From the NCBI RefSeq assembly GCF_900129485.1, contig NZ_FQVW01000033.1, positions 1-34,946 of the forward strand: DNA of 34,946 bases. Direction: 5' to 3'. The notes under the pieces were generated by a model. The model did no database searches. It saw only the letters and a list, made by a program, of their open reading frames with translations, and had not been told where the DNA came from. The translations under genes and the position numbers were made by a program. Of this stretch, positions 24,762 to 33,501 are shown one piece after another. Position 1 is the first letter of the stretch. Every line of letters begins with the position of its first letter. The stretch is from Ornithinibacillus halophilus. GTDB lineage: Bacteria; Bacillota; Bacilli; Bacillales; Amphibacillaceae.

Positions 24762-25400
24762 TTAAATTAAATTCAATATTCCTAATGCAATTAAAATGGC
24801 AGGGGGAACGAATGTCATGCGTTTCATTTTTTTGCTATTGGATAAAATAACTCCTAATTTAATTCCGTAATGCAAAAACATCCCACTCATGAGGGCGATT
24901 AATATTGCAGTTAACAATGGAGCATAGCCAATAATTGCTGCGCCGATTCCTGCCCCAAATGCATCTAATGCAAGTGCCGTACCTAACAGAATTGCTTCAC
25001 TAGCAGAAATGGTTCCAGATTTATCTAAGTCTGCTTTGTCAGGAGTTGCTAATACAGTTTTTAGTTCACTTAAGCGAGTTTCAGAATTATCTTCTTGTTG
25101 GTTAATCTCTTCATTTTCTTCATTTATAATTTGTGAACGAATGGTATTGATGAGAGAGAAAATACCTAGTGTAATTAAGATACCTCCCCCGATGATATTT
25201 GCCGTATTCGGCGAGATCATGGAACCAAGCATACTTCCAATTGTCATCGAAGTTAATACAACAATACCAGAGCAAATCATGATTATGGATAGTGCAATGA
25301 TTGGAACTCTAATTTTTCGCATCCCATAAGAAATTCCAACACCAAATCCATCCAAACTCACAGCAATTACTAATAACAATAATCCTGTATAGAAAAGCAT
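24762..25400 (-). CDS. ytaF: Sporulation membrane protein YtaF (MntP-like fold)
   Basis: 212 residues with six hydrophobic segments arranged as two repeats, each with a small-residue-rich helix: AVSLDGFGVGISYGMRK and ALALDAFGAGIGAAIIG. Both carry the buried Asp seen in MntP relatives. A hydrophilic loop of about 50 residues joins the halves and contains DLDKSGTISASE, which fits the EF-hand calcium loop pattern. YtaF is a widespread spore-former membrane protein of unknown mechanism. The start at 25400 is supported by AAAGGA 9 bases upstream; a longer frame to 25526 lacks a ribosome site. Confidence 0.85.
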   Translation of the reverse strand: MLFYTGLLLLVIAVSLDGFGVGISYGMRKIRVPIIALSIIMICSGIVVLTSMTIGSMLGSMISPNTANIIGGGILITLGIFSLINTIRSQIINEENEEINQQEDNSETRLSELKTVLATPDKADLDKSGTISASEAILLGTALALDAFGAGIGAAIIGYAPLLTAILIALMSGMFLHYGIKLGVILSNSKKMKRMTFVPPAILIALGILNLI

Positions 25401-25572
25401 ATCATCATATCCTTTTGAATACTTATCACTCAAACAATAAGCAACATTTCTTATATCTGAATTATTGTATGGATGAGGGCAAAAAAATGTGTGGGCGCCT
25501 AGGCAAGAACTGTAAGAAATGTTCAATTCATGCTAAAGTAGGTATAGATTGTATGAGAGAGGATTTTTGTGA

Positions 25573-27747
25573 ATGAGTAAAACCGTTGTTTTAGCAGAAA
25601 AACCTTCTGTTGGTCGTGATATTGCACGAGTATTGAACTGTACTAAAAAGGGCAATGGCTACATGGAAGGGTCAAAATATATCGTTACATGGGCTTTAGG
25701 ACATCTGATCACATTAGCAGATCCTGAAGTTTATGATGACAAATACAAAACATGGCGTATTGATGATTTGCCGATGTTACCACCGAAATTGAAATTGGTC
25801 GTGATTAAGAAGACCGGAAAACAATTTAGCGCAGTCAAAAATATGCTCAATCGTAATGATGTGACAGAAGTGGTCATTGCTACAGATGCTGGACGTGAAG
25901 GGGAGCTAGTAGCTAGGTGGATTATTGAAAAAGCGAGAATTAAAAAGCCTATAAAACGCCTTTGGATTTCTTCAGTTACAGATAAAGCGATTCGAGAAGG
26001 ATTTAAGCGATTAAAACCTGGAAGCCAATATGAAAACTTATATGCATCTGCAGTAGCCCGTTCTGAAGCGGACTGGTATGTCGGCCTCAATGCAACACGA
26101 GCTCTAACGACAAAATTCAATGCGCAATTATCAAGTGGCCGTGTTTAAACACCAACACTAGCAATGATTGCAGCACGAGAAAAAGAAATTAAAGAGTTTC
26201 AACCAAAGAATTTTTATGGGTTACAGGCAAAAATTAATAAAGGCATAAAATTCACTTGGCATGATGAAAAAAATAATAATCGTACATTTTCTAAGGAAAA
26301 AGCAGAAGGACTCCTGCACAAACTATCAGGAAAATCGATTACGATTACTAAAGTGGATAAGAACTATAAGAAAAAATATGCCCCACAATTGTATGATTTA
26401 ACGGAATTGCAACGGGATGCCAACCGAATCTTTAATTTTTCAGGAAAACAAACGTTATCCATAATGCAAAAGCTATACGAACAGCATAAAGTGTTAACGT
26501 ATCCACGTACAGATTCAAAAGTAATCTCAACGGATATTGTTCCAACATTAAAGGATCGCGTGAAAGCATGTGGTGTTGATCAATACGCTACTGTGGCTAG
26601 TAAAGTACTGAGAAGAGGGGACTATAAGCTTCCAAAGTCAGTTGTAGACAATGCGAAAGTTAGTGATCACCATGCAATTATTCCTACTGAACAGCCAGTG
26701 GTATTAGCTGATTTAAACGATAAGGAACGTAAAATATACGACCTCGTTGTGAAACGCTTTTTAGCAGTATTGTCTGAAGCACATGAATATGAGCAGATGG
26801 TAATTCATGCTGAAATCGGTGCTGAATCGTTTACAGCAAAAGGAAAAGTGATTAAAAAACAAGGTTGGAAAGAAGTATACGATAATCGATTTGATGATGA
26901 CGAGGATAGTGATGATCAGCGTTTACCAATCATGAAACAAGGAGATCTATTTGACAATGTCAACGTTCAATTAACAACGGGGGAAACGAAACCACCGGAA
27001 CGTTTCACAGAAGGGGCACTTCTTCAAGCGATGGAGAACCCTACACGTTTCATGAATCCGGATGAAAAGCATTTAGCTGGAACATTAAACAAGACGGGTG
27101 GAATTGGAACTGTAGCGACACGTGCTGACATTATTGAAAAACTCTTCAATATCAATTATATGGAGATGAAAGGAAAACATATCTTTATTACCTCAAAAGG
27201 AAAGCAATTGTTGGAATTAGTCCCAGAAGACTTGCGTTCTCCGGCATTAACAGCAGAATGGGAGCAAAAATTGAGCCAAATTGCTGAAGGAAAACTTAAT
27301 AAAAATAAATTTATCTCTGAAATCAAAGATTATACAAAAGAGGTTGTCCAAGAAATTAAAGCGACTGACTCCAAATTTAAGCATGACAATATGACAGGAA
27401 CGAAATGCCCAGACTGTGGAAAATTGATGTTAGAAGTAAATAATAAACATGGTCGTATGCTCGTATGTCAAGACCGCTCTTGTGGCCACAAGAAAAATAT
27501 TGCGAAGAAAACAAATGCCCGCTGTCCTAATTGCCATAAGCGATTAGAGTTGCGAGGTGAAGGCGAGGGGCAAATGTTTATTTGTAAATGTGGCCATCGT
27601 GAAAAATTGTCCACTTTCAATGAACGTCGGAAAAAAGAAAAACAAAGTAAAGTATCTAAAAAAGATGTGAACAAGTATTTGAAAAAGCAAGACGACGGAT
27701 TTAAAAATAATGCATTAGCAGACGCGTTGGCTAAGTTGAAGAAATAA
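25573..27747 (+). pseudogene. topB: topB, DNA topoisomerase III, interrupted by a nonsense codon at 26146
   Basis: One 724-codon frame broken by TAA at 26146-26148 (codon 192). The flanking residues SSGRV-stop-TPTLAM match the invariant SxGRVQTPTLAM of type IA topoisomerases, so a CAA glutamine codon became TAA. Upstream is the TOPRIM domain (E9 in LAEKPSVG, D105 in [10 protein letters not shown]). Downstream is the active-site Tyr310 (LTYPRTDSK) and two four-cysteine zinc motifs (CPDCGK...CQDRSCGH and CPNCHK...CKCGH). Neither part alone could cut and rejoin DNA. There is no other damage, and GAGAGGA precedes the start, so the loss is recent, a sequencing error, or read through. The 191-aa front ends at 26148; a downstream ATG at 26164 has no ribosome site. 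Confidence 0.88.
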
Positions 27748-27789
27748 CGGGTTTGTGGTTTGTGGCTTGAGTTTTGGGTGGTTTTAGAA

Positions 27790-27964
27790 GGACATTTGGT
27801 ACGTTATTTTCATTAATAGGTTTATTGCTGTGTTGGTTCGGACATCAAGTACGTTATTTAACTGAAAGAGCCTGCATAAAGGGGCTTTTGGTGCTAATAG
27901 AGGAACAGATGTCCATAACCCTTCAAAAAGACCTGTTTTACTATGAATAACGGAATGGATGTCC
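27790..27964. repeat. Nested inverted-repeat element, GGACAT type
   Basis: Outer arms: GGACATTTGGTACGTTATTT from 27790 and AATAACGGAATGGATGTCC (27946-27964). Inner arms: GGACATCAAGTACGTTATTT from 27840 and AATAGAGGAACAGATGTCC (27896-27914). In each case GGACAT pairs with ATGTCC and (C)GTTATT pairs with AATA(A/G). It occupies most of the 27748-28059 gap after topB; no gene is seen there. Confidence 0.75.
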
Positions 27965-28059
27965 GTATGAAACACCAAATTAGGCTTTTTCGGTTTACTT
28001 GTAAAAGCGATGCATGTATCATTAAAATGAAGAGATAGTTTGTAGGGAGGGTTATAGCA

Positions 28060-28299
28060 TTGGCTTTTGTTATTTTAGATCCATGTGGGCCAGAGAAAGC
28101 TGCAGAGTGTGTTAGTGTCTGTCCCGTTGATTGTATAGAAGAAGGTCCAGACCAGTTTTACATAGACCCAGATGTTTGTATTGACTGTGGAGCATGTAAA
28201 GCGGTTTGTCCAGTAAGCGCAATAGAGGAAGAATATGATCTGACACCAGATCAAGAAGTATTCCTAGAAAAAGCAGAAGAATTTTTTGCTAATCGGTAA
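28060..28299 (+). CDS. 7Fe ferredoxin (3Fe-4S/4Fe-4S)
   Basis: 79 residues with eight cysteines at 9, 17, 21, 25, 40, 43, 46 and 50. The spacing is identical to Bacillus/Thermus seven-iron ferredoxins. By analogy C9, C17 and C50 hold the 3Fe-4S cluster, and C21, C40, C43 and C46 hold the 4Fe-4S cluster, with C25 free. The motifs are CVSVCPVDC and CIDCGACKAVCP, followed by an acidic C-terminal helix. It is a soluble electron carrier. It starts at TTG with GGGAGG 9 bases upstream, and is monocistronic with its own terminator. Confidence 0.92.
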   Translation: MAFVILDPCGPEKAAECVSVCPVDCIEEGPDQFYIDPDVCIDCGACKAVCPVSAIEEEYDLTPDQEVFLEKAEEFFANR

Positions 28300-28310
28300 G
28301 TAGAATATAC

Positions 28311-28344
28311 AAACGTCCTTCATCTGTGGTGAAGGACGTTTTTT
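28311..28344 (+). terminator. Terminator of the ferredoxin gene
   Basis: A 12-bp stem AAACGTCCTTCA / TGAAGGACGTTT with a 7-base loop and a T-run. Confidence 0.92.
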
Positions 28345-28362
28345 ATACCCATCTTTAGTCAT

Positions 28363-28770
28363 GGATGAATCCTAATTCCGTTATTTCCCCAAAAACCCCA
28401 AGTTTTGACCGTTCCATGAATCGTCGTTCCTCTATCGGTTGATATCACCAAGAAAAAGCAGTGAATTTGACCAAATAAAGGAACCAAAGCCCGTCAGCCT
28501 CCAGGAAAACCATCAAAACAGTAAAATAACGGAATGAGTGCCCGCCACCAAGTAAGGATGAATCCTCATTCCGTTATTGCCCCAAAAACCCCATGTTTTG
28601 ACCGTTCCATGAATCGTCATTCCTCTATTGGTTGATATCACCAAGAAAAAGCAGTGAATTTGGCCACATAAAGGAACCAAAGCCCGTCTGCCTCCAGGAA
28701 AACCATCAAAACAGTAAAATAACGGAACGAGTGCCCATCACCAAGTATGATGAATCCTCATTCCGTTATT
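28363..28770. repeat. Tandem nested inverted-repeat array, about 193-bp unit, two and a half copies
   Basis: GATGAATCC...ATTCCGTTATT recurs at 28375, 28568 and 28760, a spacing of 193 and 192 bp. Within each full unit ATTCCGTTATT pairs with AATAACGGAA(T) about 150 bp later, and an inner TTCCTCTAT pairs with AATAAAGGAA. Copies 1 and 2 are nearly identical. The array fills the gap between the ferredoxin gene and the LuxR-type regulator (28300-28789) and contains no convincing gene. Confidence 0.85.
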
Positions 28771-28789
28771 TTCACGCCCTACTATTCAC

Positions 28790-30772
28790 TCAATTATCCC
28801 CCATTAATTTCCTTATTAATTGTCGACGGTTTTTCACCCCCACTTTAGCAAAAATCCTTGTGATATGCTTCTTAACCGTTACCTCTGCAACATATAGTTC
28901 ATTGGCTATTTCGATGTTCTGTTTTTCTTTAAGAATTAACTTGACGATATTCTTTTCTCTGTCAGTGAAAGAATAAGCATCCATTATCCTTTTTAATCTA
29001 GTTTCTTTTGCTTTACTCATAAATTGCCTCAAGTATTGGGCTAATCGTGGTCCTCGTACATCTAATAGATACGTTGGAGAAGGGACATCTTCCCCGTAAT
29101 CATAATGGGTGGCATTGGGAACTTCTTCAAACCCGAAGTTCAATAAAAGCTTCTGAAAAAATGGAAGTGGGTTTGAGACAAGGATTCTTCCTCCACTTAA
29201 TAATAAGGGAAACAAATGATAAAGAGTAAACGACCTTGCAGCCACATCAGATGGGTCTGTATAATCAAACATTCTAATAAACCATCCGGCTTTCTCCTCT
29301 TTAGGAACGTTAAATTCGTTAAACTCATCCTTTGTTAAATTGGTAAAATAGTGACGAGATACAGGCTCGCTCTTTAGTTCGTTAATGGTTCCTTGATGTA
29401 CTGGTACAATAATGGAAAGCCCACGAGTTCGCCCAGTTTTATCTTTTAAAATTCGCGCAACATCATATCCCATATTTTTGACATAGGAACTGTCAATTAA
29501 CTCCATCTCCTTTTTATTATGAGCAAGAGAAGCATGAAAAGTATACGATGTGTTTGTCTCCCGATTATAAAATTTTGCTTCACTAGTTGTGATATTTTCC
29601 CTTTTCACATCAAAGAAATGCTCTACCTCATGGAAGTTATATTCTTCCACAGGCTCAAAGTATAAAGAGGGGTCAAACGCCTCTAGAAAAAAAGTGGATT
29701 GAATAAAGTCATCTCCTAAATGATAAAAGAATTGGGAAATGTCATATGAATTTCTAGTTTGAAGAGTTCGCTCATAATAAAAGGTTGCGCACCTTTCACT
29801 TAAGGTCGTTAATAATTCAGGGTTTTGATTCCTCAGTTCTAGTAAAATTGCATCGCTAATCAAATCGTGTATTGCCCAACCATTTGCAGCTTTTTTCACA
29901 AATGATAAATCAGTTAATTCCTTAAAAATAGAGAGTGGAATCTCTTTGCCTAAAATAGTAGATAAGCTCGTTTGGTCAAATTGTTTAAGAACCGCTGCTG
30001 CTTCCACTAGTTCCTGTAAGTCATTGTCTTTAACTTCAATCAGCCAACGCTTTGTTAAAGTAACTAATATTTCTAATAAATTATCGGATTCTATTGATGA
30101 AGATTCATGATTCTCTTCCCTTAGATTAAGAAGGGGAACGATGGAAAGTGAAAGAGGATGCCCGTCTGTGAATTGCCAAATTGTTTGTATGGTCTGTTCG
30201 TCATGAATGCCATAAAAGTTTAAGTAAGTCATAGTTTGATTAAGATTAAAATCATCTAAGTGAATTTGAGTTGTGATTCTTCTCCAAGCAGGTGATGCAA
30301 CCCAGTCCCCTCTTAATGGTTTTCGACCTGCTGTCACTATAAAAATATTTGGATCGATGTAACGAAGGAATACCTGACGAAACCATCGTTCAAGTGAATC
30401 CATTTCTTCAAACGTATCAATAGCTAAGACGACACGACGTTTATTTGCTCGACTGGCTAGTAAACGGAGGCAATGTTGCAAATTCTGGGGAGTTTCGTCA
30501 GTAGTGGAAGTTAATAATCTAGTAATGTGCACCACAAACTCCTTTGTTGAAGTAGGGAAGTCACTTGCTTCAATTTTAATGAAATCCATTCCTTCAACTT
30601 TTGCAATTTCCTCGAATTCTGAAAGTAAAAAGGATTTTCCAACTCCACCAGACCCATGTATATGTAGTACTTTTAAGTCATTGTTATGATCAGATATAAA
30701 ATGATGAAAAAGATCTAATTCTTTTTTTCGATAGATAACGATCTCATGATTCTTTCTGTCTTGATGAAGCAT
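28790..30772 (-). CDS. STAND-type ATPase regulator with C-terminal LuxR helix-turn-helix
   Basis: 660 residues. The N-terminal NTPase has Walker A GSGGVGKS (about 40-47), Walker B RVVLAIDTFEE (about 113-123) and a sensor-like FIVTAGR. A winged-helix/arm region follows to about 330. Residues about 370-590 form an uncharacterised part with a GNAT-like feel (GLSIIVPVH, LLLNFGFEEVP). The C-terminal LuxR HTH (about 597-655) contains FTDREKNIVKLILKEKQNIEIANEL and TVKKHITRIFAKV. No TPR/MalT repeats are obvious. It is divergent from the MerR/acyl-CoA dehydrogenase unit, so it may control it. Start: AAGGAGG is 6 bases before the ATG at 30772; an upstream TTG is inside that site. Confidence 0.85.
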   Translation of the reverse strand: MLHQDRKNHEIVIYRKKELDLFHHFISDHNNDLKVLHIHGSGGVGKSFLLSEFEEIAKVEGMDFIKIEASDFPTSTKEFVVHITRLLTSTTDETPQNLQHCLRLLASRANKRRVVLAIDTFEEMDSLERWFRQVFLRYIDPNIFIVTAGRKPLRGDWVASPAWRRITTQIHLDDFNLNQTMTYLNFYGIHDEQTIQTIWQFTDGHPLSLSIVPLLNLREENHESSSIESDNLLEILVTLTKRWLIEVKDNDLQELVEAAAVLKQFDQTSLSTILGKEIPLSIFKELTDLSFVKKAANGWAIHDLISDAILLELRNQNPELLTTLSERCATFYYERTLQTRNSYDISQFFYHLGDDFIQSTFFLEAFDPSLYFEPVEEYNFHEVEHFFDVKRENITTSEAKFYNRETNTSYTFHASLAHNKKEMELIDSSYVKNMGYDVARILKDKTGRTRGLSIIVPVHQGTINELKSEPVSRHYFTNLTKDEFNEFNVPKEEKAGWFIRMFDYTDPSDVAARSFTLYHLFPLLLSGGRILVSNPLPFFQKLLLNFGFEEVPNATHYDYGEDVPSPTYLLDVRGPRLAQYLRQFMSKAKETRLKRIMDAYSFTDREKNIVKLILKEKQNIEIANELYVAEVTVKKHITRIFAKVGVKNRRQLIRKLMGDN

Positions 30773-30809
30773 TCGAATCCTCCTTGTCAACAATAGTCTG
30801 ACTATTTAT

Positions 30810-30838
30810 AATATAATCATAATATTATTATGTGTCAA
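30810..30838 (-). promoter_or_regulatory. Promoter of the STAND/LuxR regulator gene
   Basis: On the minus strand TTGACA (30833-30838), a 17-bp spacer and TATATT (30810-30815). Confidence 0.65.
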
Positions 30839-30856
30839 ATGACCTATTAATTTTGG

Positions 30857-30887
30857 TTGAACTTTACGTTAACGTTAATGGTAAGAT
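30857..30887 (+). promoter_or_regulatory. MerR-type promoter with 19-bp spacer and ACGTTAACGT operator
   Basis: TTGAAC (30857-30862), a 19-bp spacer and TAAGAT (30882-30887). The spacer contains the perfect palindrome ACGTTAACGT (30866-30875) within TTTACGTTAACGTTAA. Lengthened 19-20 bp spacers with a central palindrome are the hallmark of MerR-regulated promoters, and the site resembles the LiuR-type operators of branched-chain/fatty acid degradation genes (family knowledge). Confidence 0.65.
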
Positions 30888-30923
30888 TATTAATAGAAAA
30901 TTCGGGATAAAAGGTGAGCTAAG

Positions 30924-31133
30924 ATGAACAAAGAAACCTATTCCATTTCAGAACTTGCTAGTCACTTTGGAATAACGACACGAACCATTCGTTACTATGA
31001 GGAACTGGGATTACTTTCCCCAGAGAGAACAGATGGCGGTCAACGTAGATTATACGAGAAGTTGGAAGCACTTCCTAGAAATACGACAGGTAAACTATTG
31101 AAGCATCAACTAAGGGATAAAGTTCAGCAATAA
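30924..31133 (+). pseudogene. Deletion chimera: MerR regulator N-terminus fused to acyl-CoA synthetase C-terminus
   Basis: A 69-codon frame. Residues 1-44 are a MerR winged-helix start (YSISELASHFGITTRTIRYY, then GLLSPERTDGGQRRLY). From about residue 45 the sequence changes to EKLEALPRNTTGKLLKHQLRDK, the invariant C-terminal A10 motif (P-x4-GK-x3-x2-LR) of AMP-forming acyl-CoA synthetases. The natural reading is an ancestral merR-acs-acd operon in which one in-frame deletion removed the rest of merR and nearly all of acs. It has GGTGAGC upstream and ends 17 bp before the dehydrogenase. It is unlikely to work as either protein; the MerR dimerisation helix is missing. Confidence 0.8.
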
Positions 31134-31150
31134 GGATAGGAGGATGAAAC

Positions 31151-32818
31151 ATGACTAATTTTTATCAACAGGATCAAAACTTAAAAAGGGTATTAAAGTC
31201 GAAGTTATCGGATGATTTTTTTGAATGGGCCGATAAAGAATTAGATGATTTTGGAGCCTTATGTGCAGGAGAAATTGATGAGCGAGCTGTTCATACAGAT
31301 AGGGAAGGACAGCCTCGCTTAATTCGCTACGATAAAATGGGCAATGAACTATCAAAGGTTTGGTTGAATGAAGGGTATCAGAAGACAATCGAGCAAACCT
31401 ATAACACGGGAATTGTAGGGTATGTTCATAAGGAAATTCCTGCTCTAGGGTACAAAGGGAATTATGTTTATTCCTTTGCGCAAGCCTATTTGCTTTCACA
31501 TGCCGAGGCTGGCTTCTATTGTCCTGTTACATTGACGAAAGCAACTGCGTATTTAATTGACCATTATGCATCGGATGAGTTAAAAGAGAAATATTTGCCT
31601 CACGTGCTATCAACAGGTGACGTGGAACTATATGAAGGGGCAACCTTTCTAACGGAACGGCAAGGTGGTTCTGATGTTGGTGCAAATGAGGTTCAAGCAA
31701 CACCAGAAGGGGACTTTTATCGTATAACTGGAGAAAAATATTTCGCGAGTAATGCAGGTGCTTGCGGTGTGGCAATGGTATTAGCTAGGTTAGAAGGAGC
31801 ACCAGAGGGAACAAAAGGCTTGAGTTTATTTTTAGTGCCTTGGGAAGAAAATCGGAAAGAGGGGCAATTAAGAATTCGACGGTTAAAAGATAAACTCGGG
31901 GTTCGTGCTGTACCATCAGCTGAAGTGGAGTTTGAAGGTGCAAAAGGCTACTTAGTTGGGGAAGTTAATCATGGATTTTATTACATGATTGAAGCCTTAA
32001 ATTTGTCGCGTGTTTCCAATGCAGTTGCTTCATTAGGGATCATGCGCAGAGCTTATCTTGAAGCAAAAAATTATGCAATCGAACGTGAGGCCTTTGGTTA
32101 TGCACTCGTTGATTATCCAATGGTTCGCGATACGTTAAGCAAACTTGTAGCGAAGCAAGAGGTTGAAACAAATGCAACGTTTGAAGTGATTGAACTGATG
32201 GACAAAGTAATGGGATTGGGTAGTAATGCTTCAGAAAAGGAACAATTATTATTCCGTTTATACGTCGCCATCATGAAAAAGGAAACAGCAGAGCAAGCAA
32301 TCCATTTTGCTCATGAAGCAATTGAAATGCATGGGGGAAATGGATACATTGAGGACTTTGTCACACCTCGGTTATTGCGTGATGCCCAAGTGCTTACTGT
32401 ATGGGAAGGAACAGCCAATATTCTGGGACTTGAGGTTTTGAGATTAATTGGAAAATATAATATTGGTGATATTTTTGCAGATGAAATGAATTCGAGATTA
32501 GCATCAGTTGATGGGGATTTTGGAAAATGGATTGATTTGGTACAGTCAGAGATTCAGAGTGTAGTGAATCGAATTAATACGTTGAAGGAAAAATCTCATG
32601 ACCTACAAACATTTTATTGTAAGCAGCTTGCTGAGGATATGGCGAGAATATTTGAGAGTGTTATAGCATTAGATACTGCTAGTTCTAGTGAACGTCAGCG
32701 AGCAATTGCCGAGGTGTATATGCAAAGTAACTGGAAGCAAGGGGAATTGGAAGATAATCCTGCTACGTTGATTTATTTTGAAGTGTTAGTGCTGGATAAA
32801 ACGAAAGTGAATCTGTAG
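31151..32818 (+). CDS. Acyl-CoA dehydrogenase, AidB-like family
   Basis: A 555-residue flavoprotein of the acyl-CoA dehydrogenase superfamily, larger than the classic 380-aa enzymes because of N- and C-terminal helical extensions. Features: the FAD/substrate segment YEGATFLTERQGGSDVG, KYFASNAG, EMHGGNGYIEDF, and VWEGTANIL, whose Glu aligns with the catalytic base of medium-chain enzymes. It oxidises an acyl-CoA to the 2-enoyl-CoA; the chain specificity is not clear. AGGAGG is 7 bases before the ATG. It is the intact survivor of the operon damaged upstream and probably still uses the MerR-type promoter. Confidence 0.9.
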   Translation: MTNFYQQDQNLKRVLKSKLSDDFFEWADKELDDFGALCAGEIDERAVHTDREGQPRLIRYDKMGNELSKVWLNEGYQKTIEQTYNTGIVGYVHKEIPALGYKGNYVYSFAQAYLLSHAEAGFYCPVTLTKATAYLIDHYASDELKEKYLPHVLSTGDVELYEGATFLTERQGGSDVGANEVQATPEGDFYRITGEKYFASNAGACGVAMVLARLEGAPEGTKGLSLFLVPWEENRKEGQLRIRRLKDKLGVRAVPSAEVEFEGAKGYLVGEVNHGFYYMIEALNLSRVSNAVASLGIMRRAYLEAKNYAIEREAFGYALVDYPMVRDTLSKLVAKQEVETNATFEVIELMDKVMGLGSNASEKEQLLFRLYVAIMKKETAEQAIHFAHEAIEMHGGNGYIEDFVTPRLLRDAQVLTVWEGTANILGLEVLRLIGKYNIGDIFADEMNSRLASVDGDFGKWIDLVQSEIQSVVNRINTLKEKSHDLQTFYCKQLAEDMARIFESVIALDTASSSERQRAIAEVYMQSNWKQGELEDNPATLIYFEVLVLDKTKVNL

Positions 32819-32834
32819 TAGTGAAAACAGTTAG

Positions 32835-32869
32835 AAAGCATGTGGGATGAAGTTGTCCCACATGCTTTT
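32835..32869. terminator. Bidirectional terminator
   Basis: A 13-bp stem AAAGCATGTGGGA / TCCCACATGCTTT with an 8-base loop, between the convergent acyl-CoA dehydrogenase and Uma2 genes. Confidence 0.9.
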
Positions 32870-32874
32870 GGGTT

Positions 32875-33453
32875 TTAGATTCTTACCCCATCTTTCACAA
32901 TGAAGGATAGACATGGGATTTTTTCTGAAGTTACAGTGTCATCTGCTTCAAAAACATTCTGTAATGTGTACGGAATTCCATTCTCTCTAAGGACATATTG
33001 CTCTATCACTTGATGGTGATGGTCGACTATCCAGTATTCTGGAACTCCGAATTTTGCATAGCTTTCTTTTTTATCAACGCGGTCTCGTTTCACACTATTT
33101 GGAGAAAGAATTTCAATGACTAAATCAGGAGGTCCATCAACTGCATGTTCTTCAATGATATATTCTCGATCACGGTGAATCATTAGGATATCAGGTTGTC
33201 TTGTTTCATTTTCAGATAAAATGACATCAAGGGGTGCATCCATAACAATATAGTCATTCTGGCAGGAATCTATAATCGTTCGTTCTAAGGATTGACTAAT
33301 ACGTTGATGTGTCGTTGTTGGGGAAGGTTTTAATTCAAGGTGTCCAGCAAAAAGTTCATATTGATTTCCATCCTCAGGTAATTGATAATAATCATCCACA
33401 GTCCAACCTGATTCTTTTACTATTGGTTTACTTTGAGATTTACTCTTTTCCAT
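32875..33453 (-). CDS. Uma2 family (DUF820) putative endonuclease, copy 1
   Basis: 192 residues of the PD-(D/E)XK-like Uma2 family. The probable nuclease core is PDLVIEILSPNS followed by DRVDKKESYAKFGVPEYWIVD (the acidic D...E-x-hydrophobic pattern and following Lys). A Uma2 N-terminus, WTVDDYYQLPEDGNQYEL, is also present. The biological role of the family is unknown. GAGGAGGTG precedes the ATG at 33453; a longer open frame to 33495 has no site. It is a near-identical neighbour of the next gene. Confidence 0.85.
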   Translation of the reverse strand: MEKSKSQSKPIVKESGWTVDDYYQLPEDGNQYELFAGHLELKPSPTTTHQRISQSLERTIIDSCQNDYIVMDAPLDVILSENETRQPDILMIHRDREYIIEEHAVDGPPDLVIEILSPNSVKRDRVDKKESYAKFGVPEYWIVDHHHQVIEQYVLRENGIPYTLQNVFEADDTVTSEKIPCLSFIVKDGVRI

Positions 33454-33501
33454 TTTCACACCTCCTCTATTACATCTATTATATAATGTTATCAAAAATA
33501 A

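Noticed and set aside
26146-26148. Programmed readthrough or recoding of the topB stop
   Set aside because: No selenocysteine/pyrrolysine-type context (the codon is TAA) and no obvious stimulatory hairpin follows. A mutation is the simpler view, though reads should be checked.
26143-26150. GTTTAAAC at the topB break (an 8-bp rare-cutter site) as a sign of cloning or vector sequence
   Set aside because: The flanking sequence is continuous topB on both sides; one C-to-T change in CAA creates the site by chance.
28632-28976. Plus-strand ORF of 114 codons across the repeat and the end of the LuxR-type gene
   Set aside because: It lies in repeat sequence and antisense to a well-supported gene, with no ribosome site.
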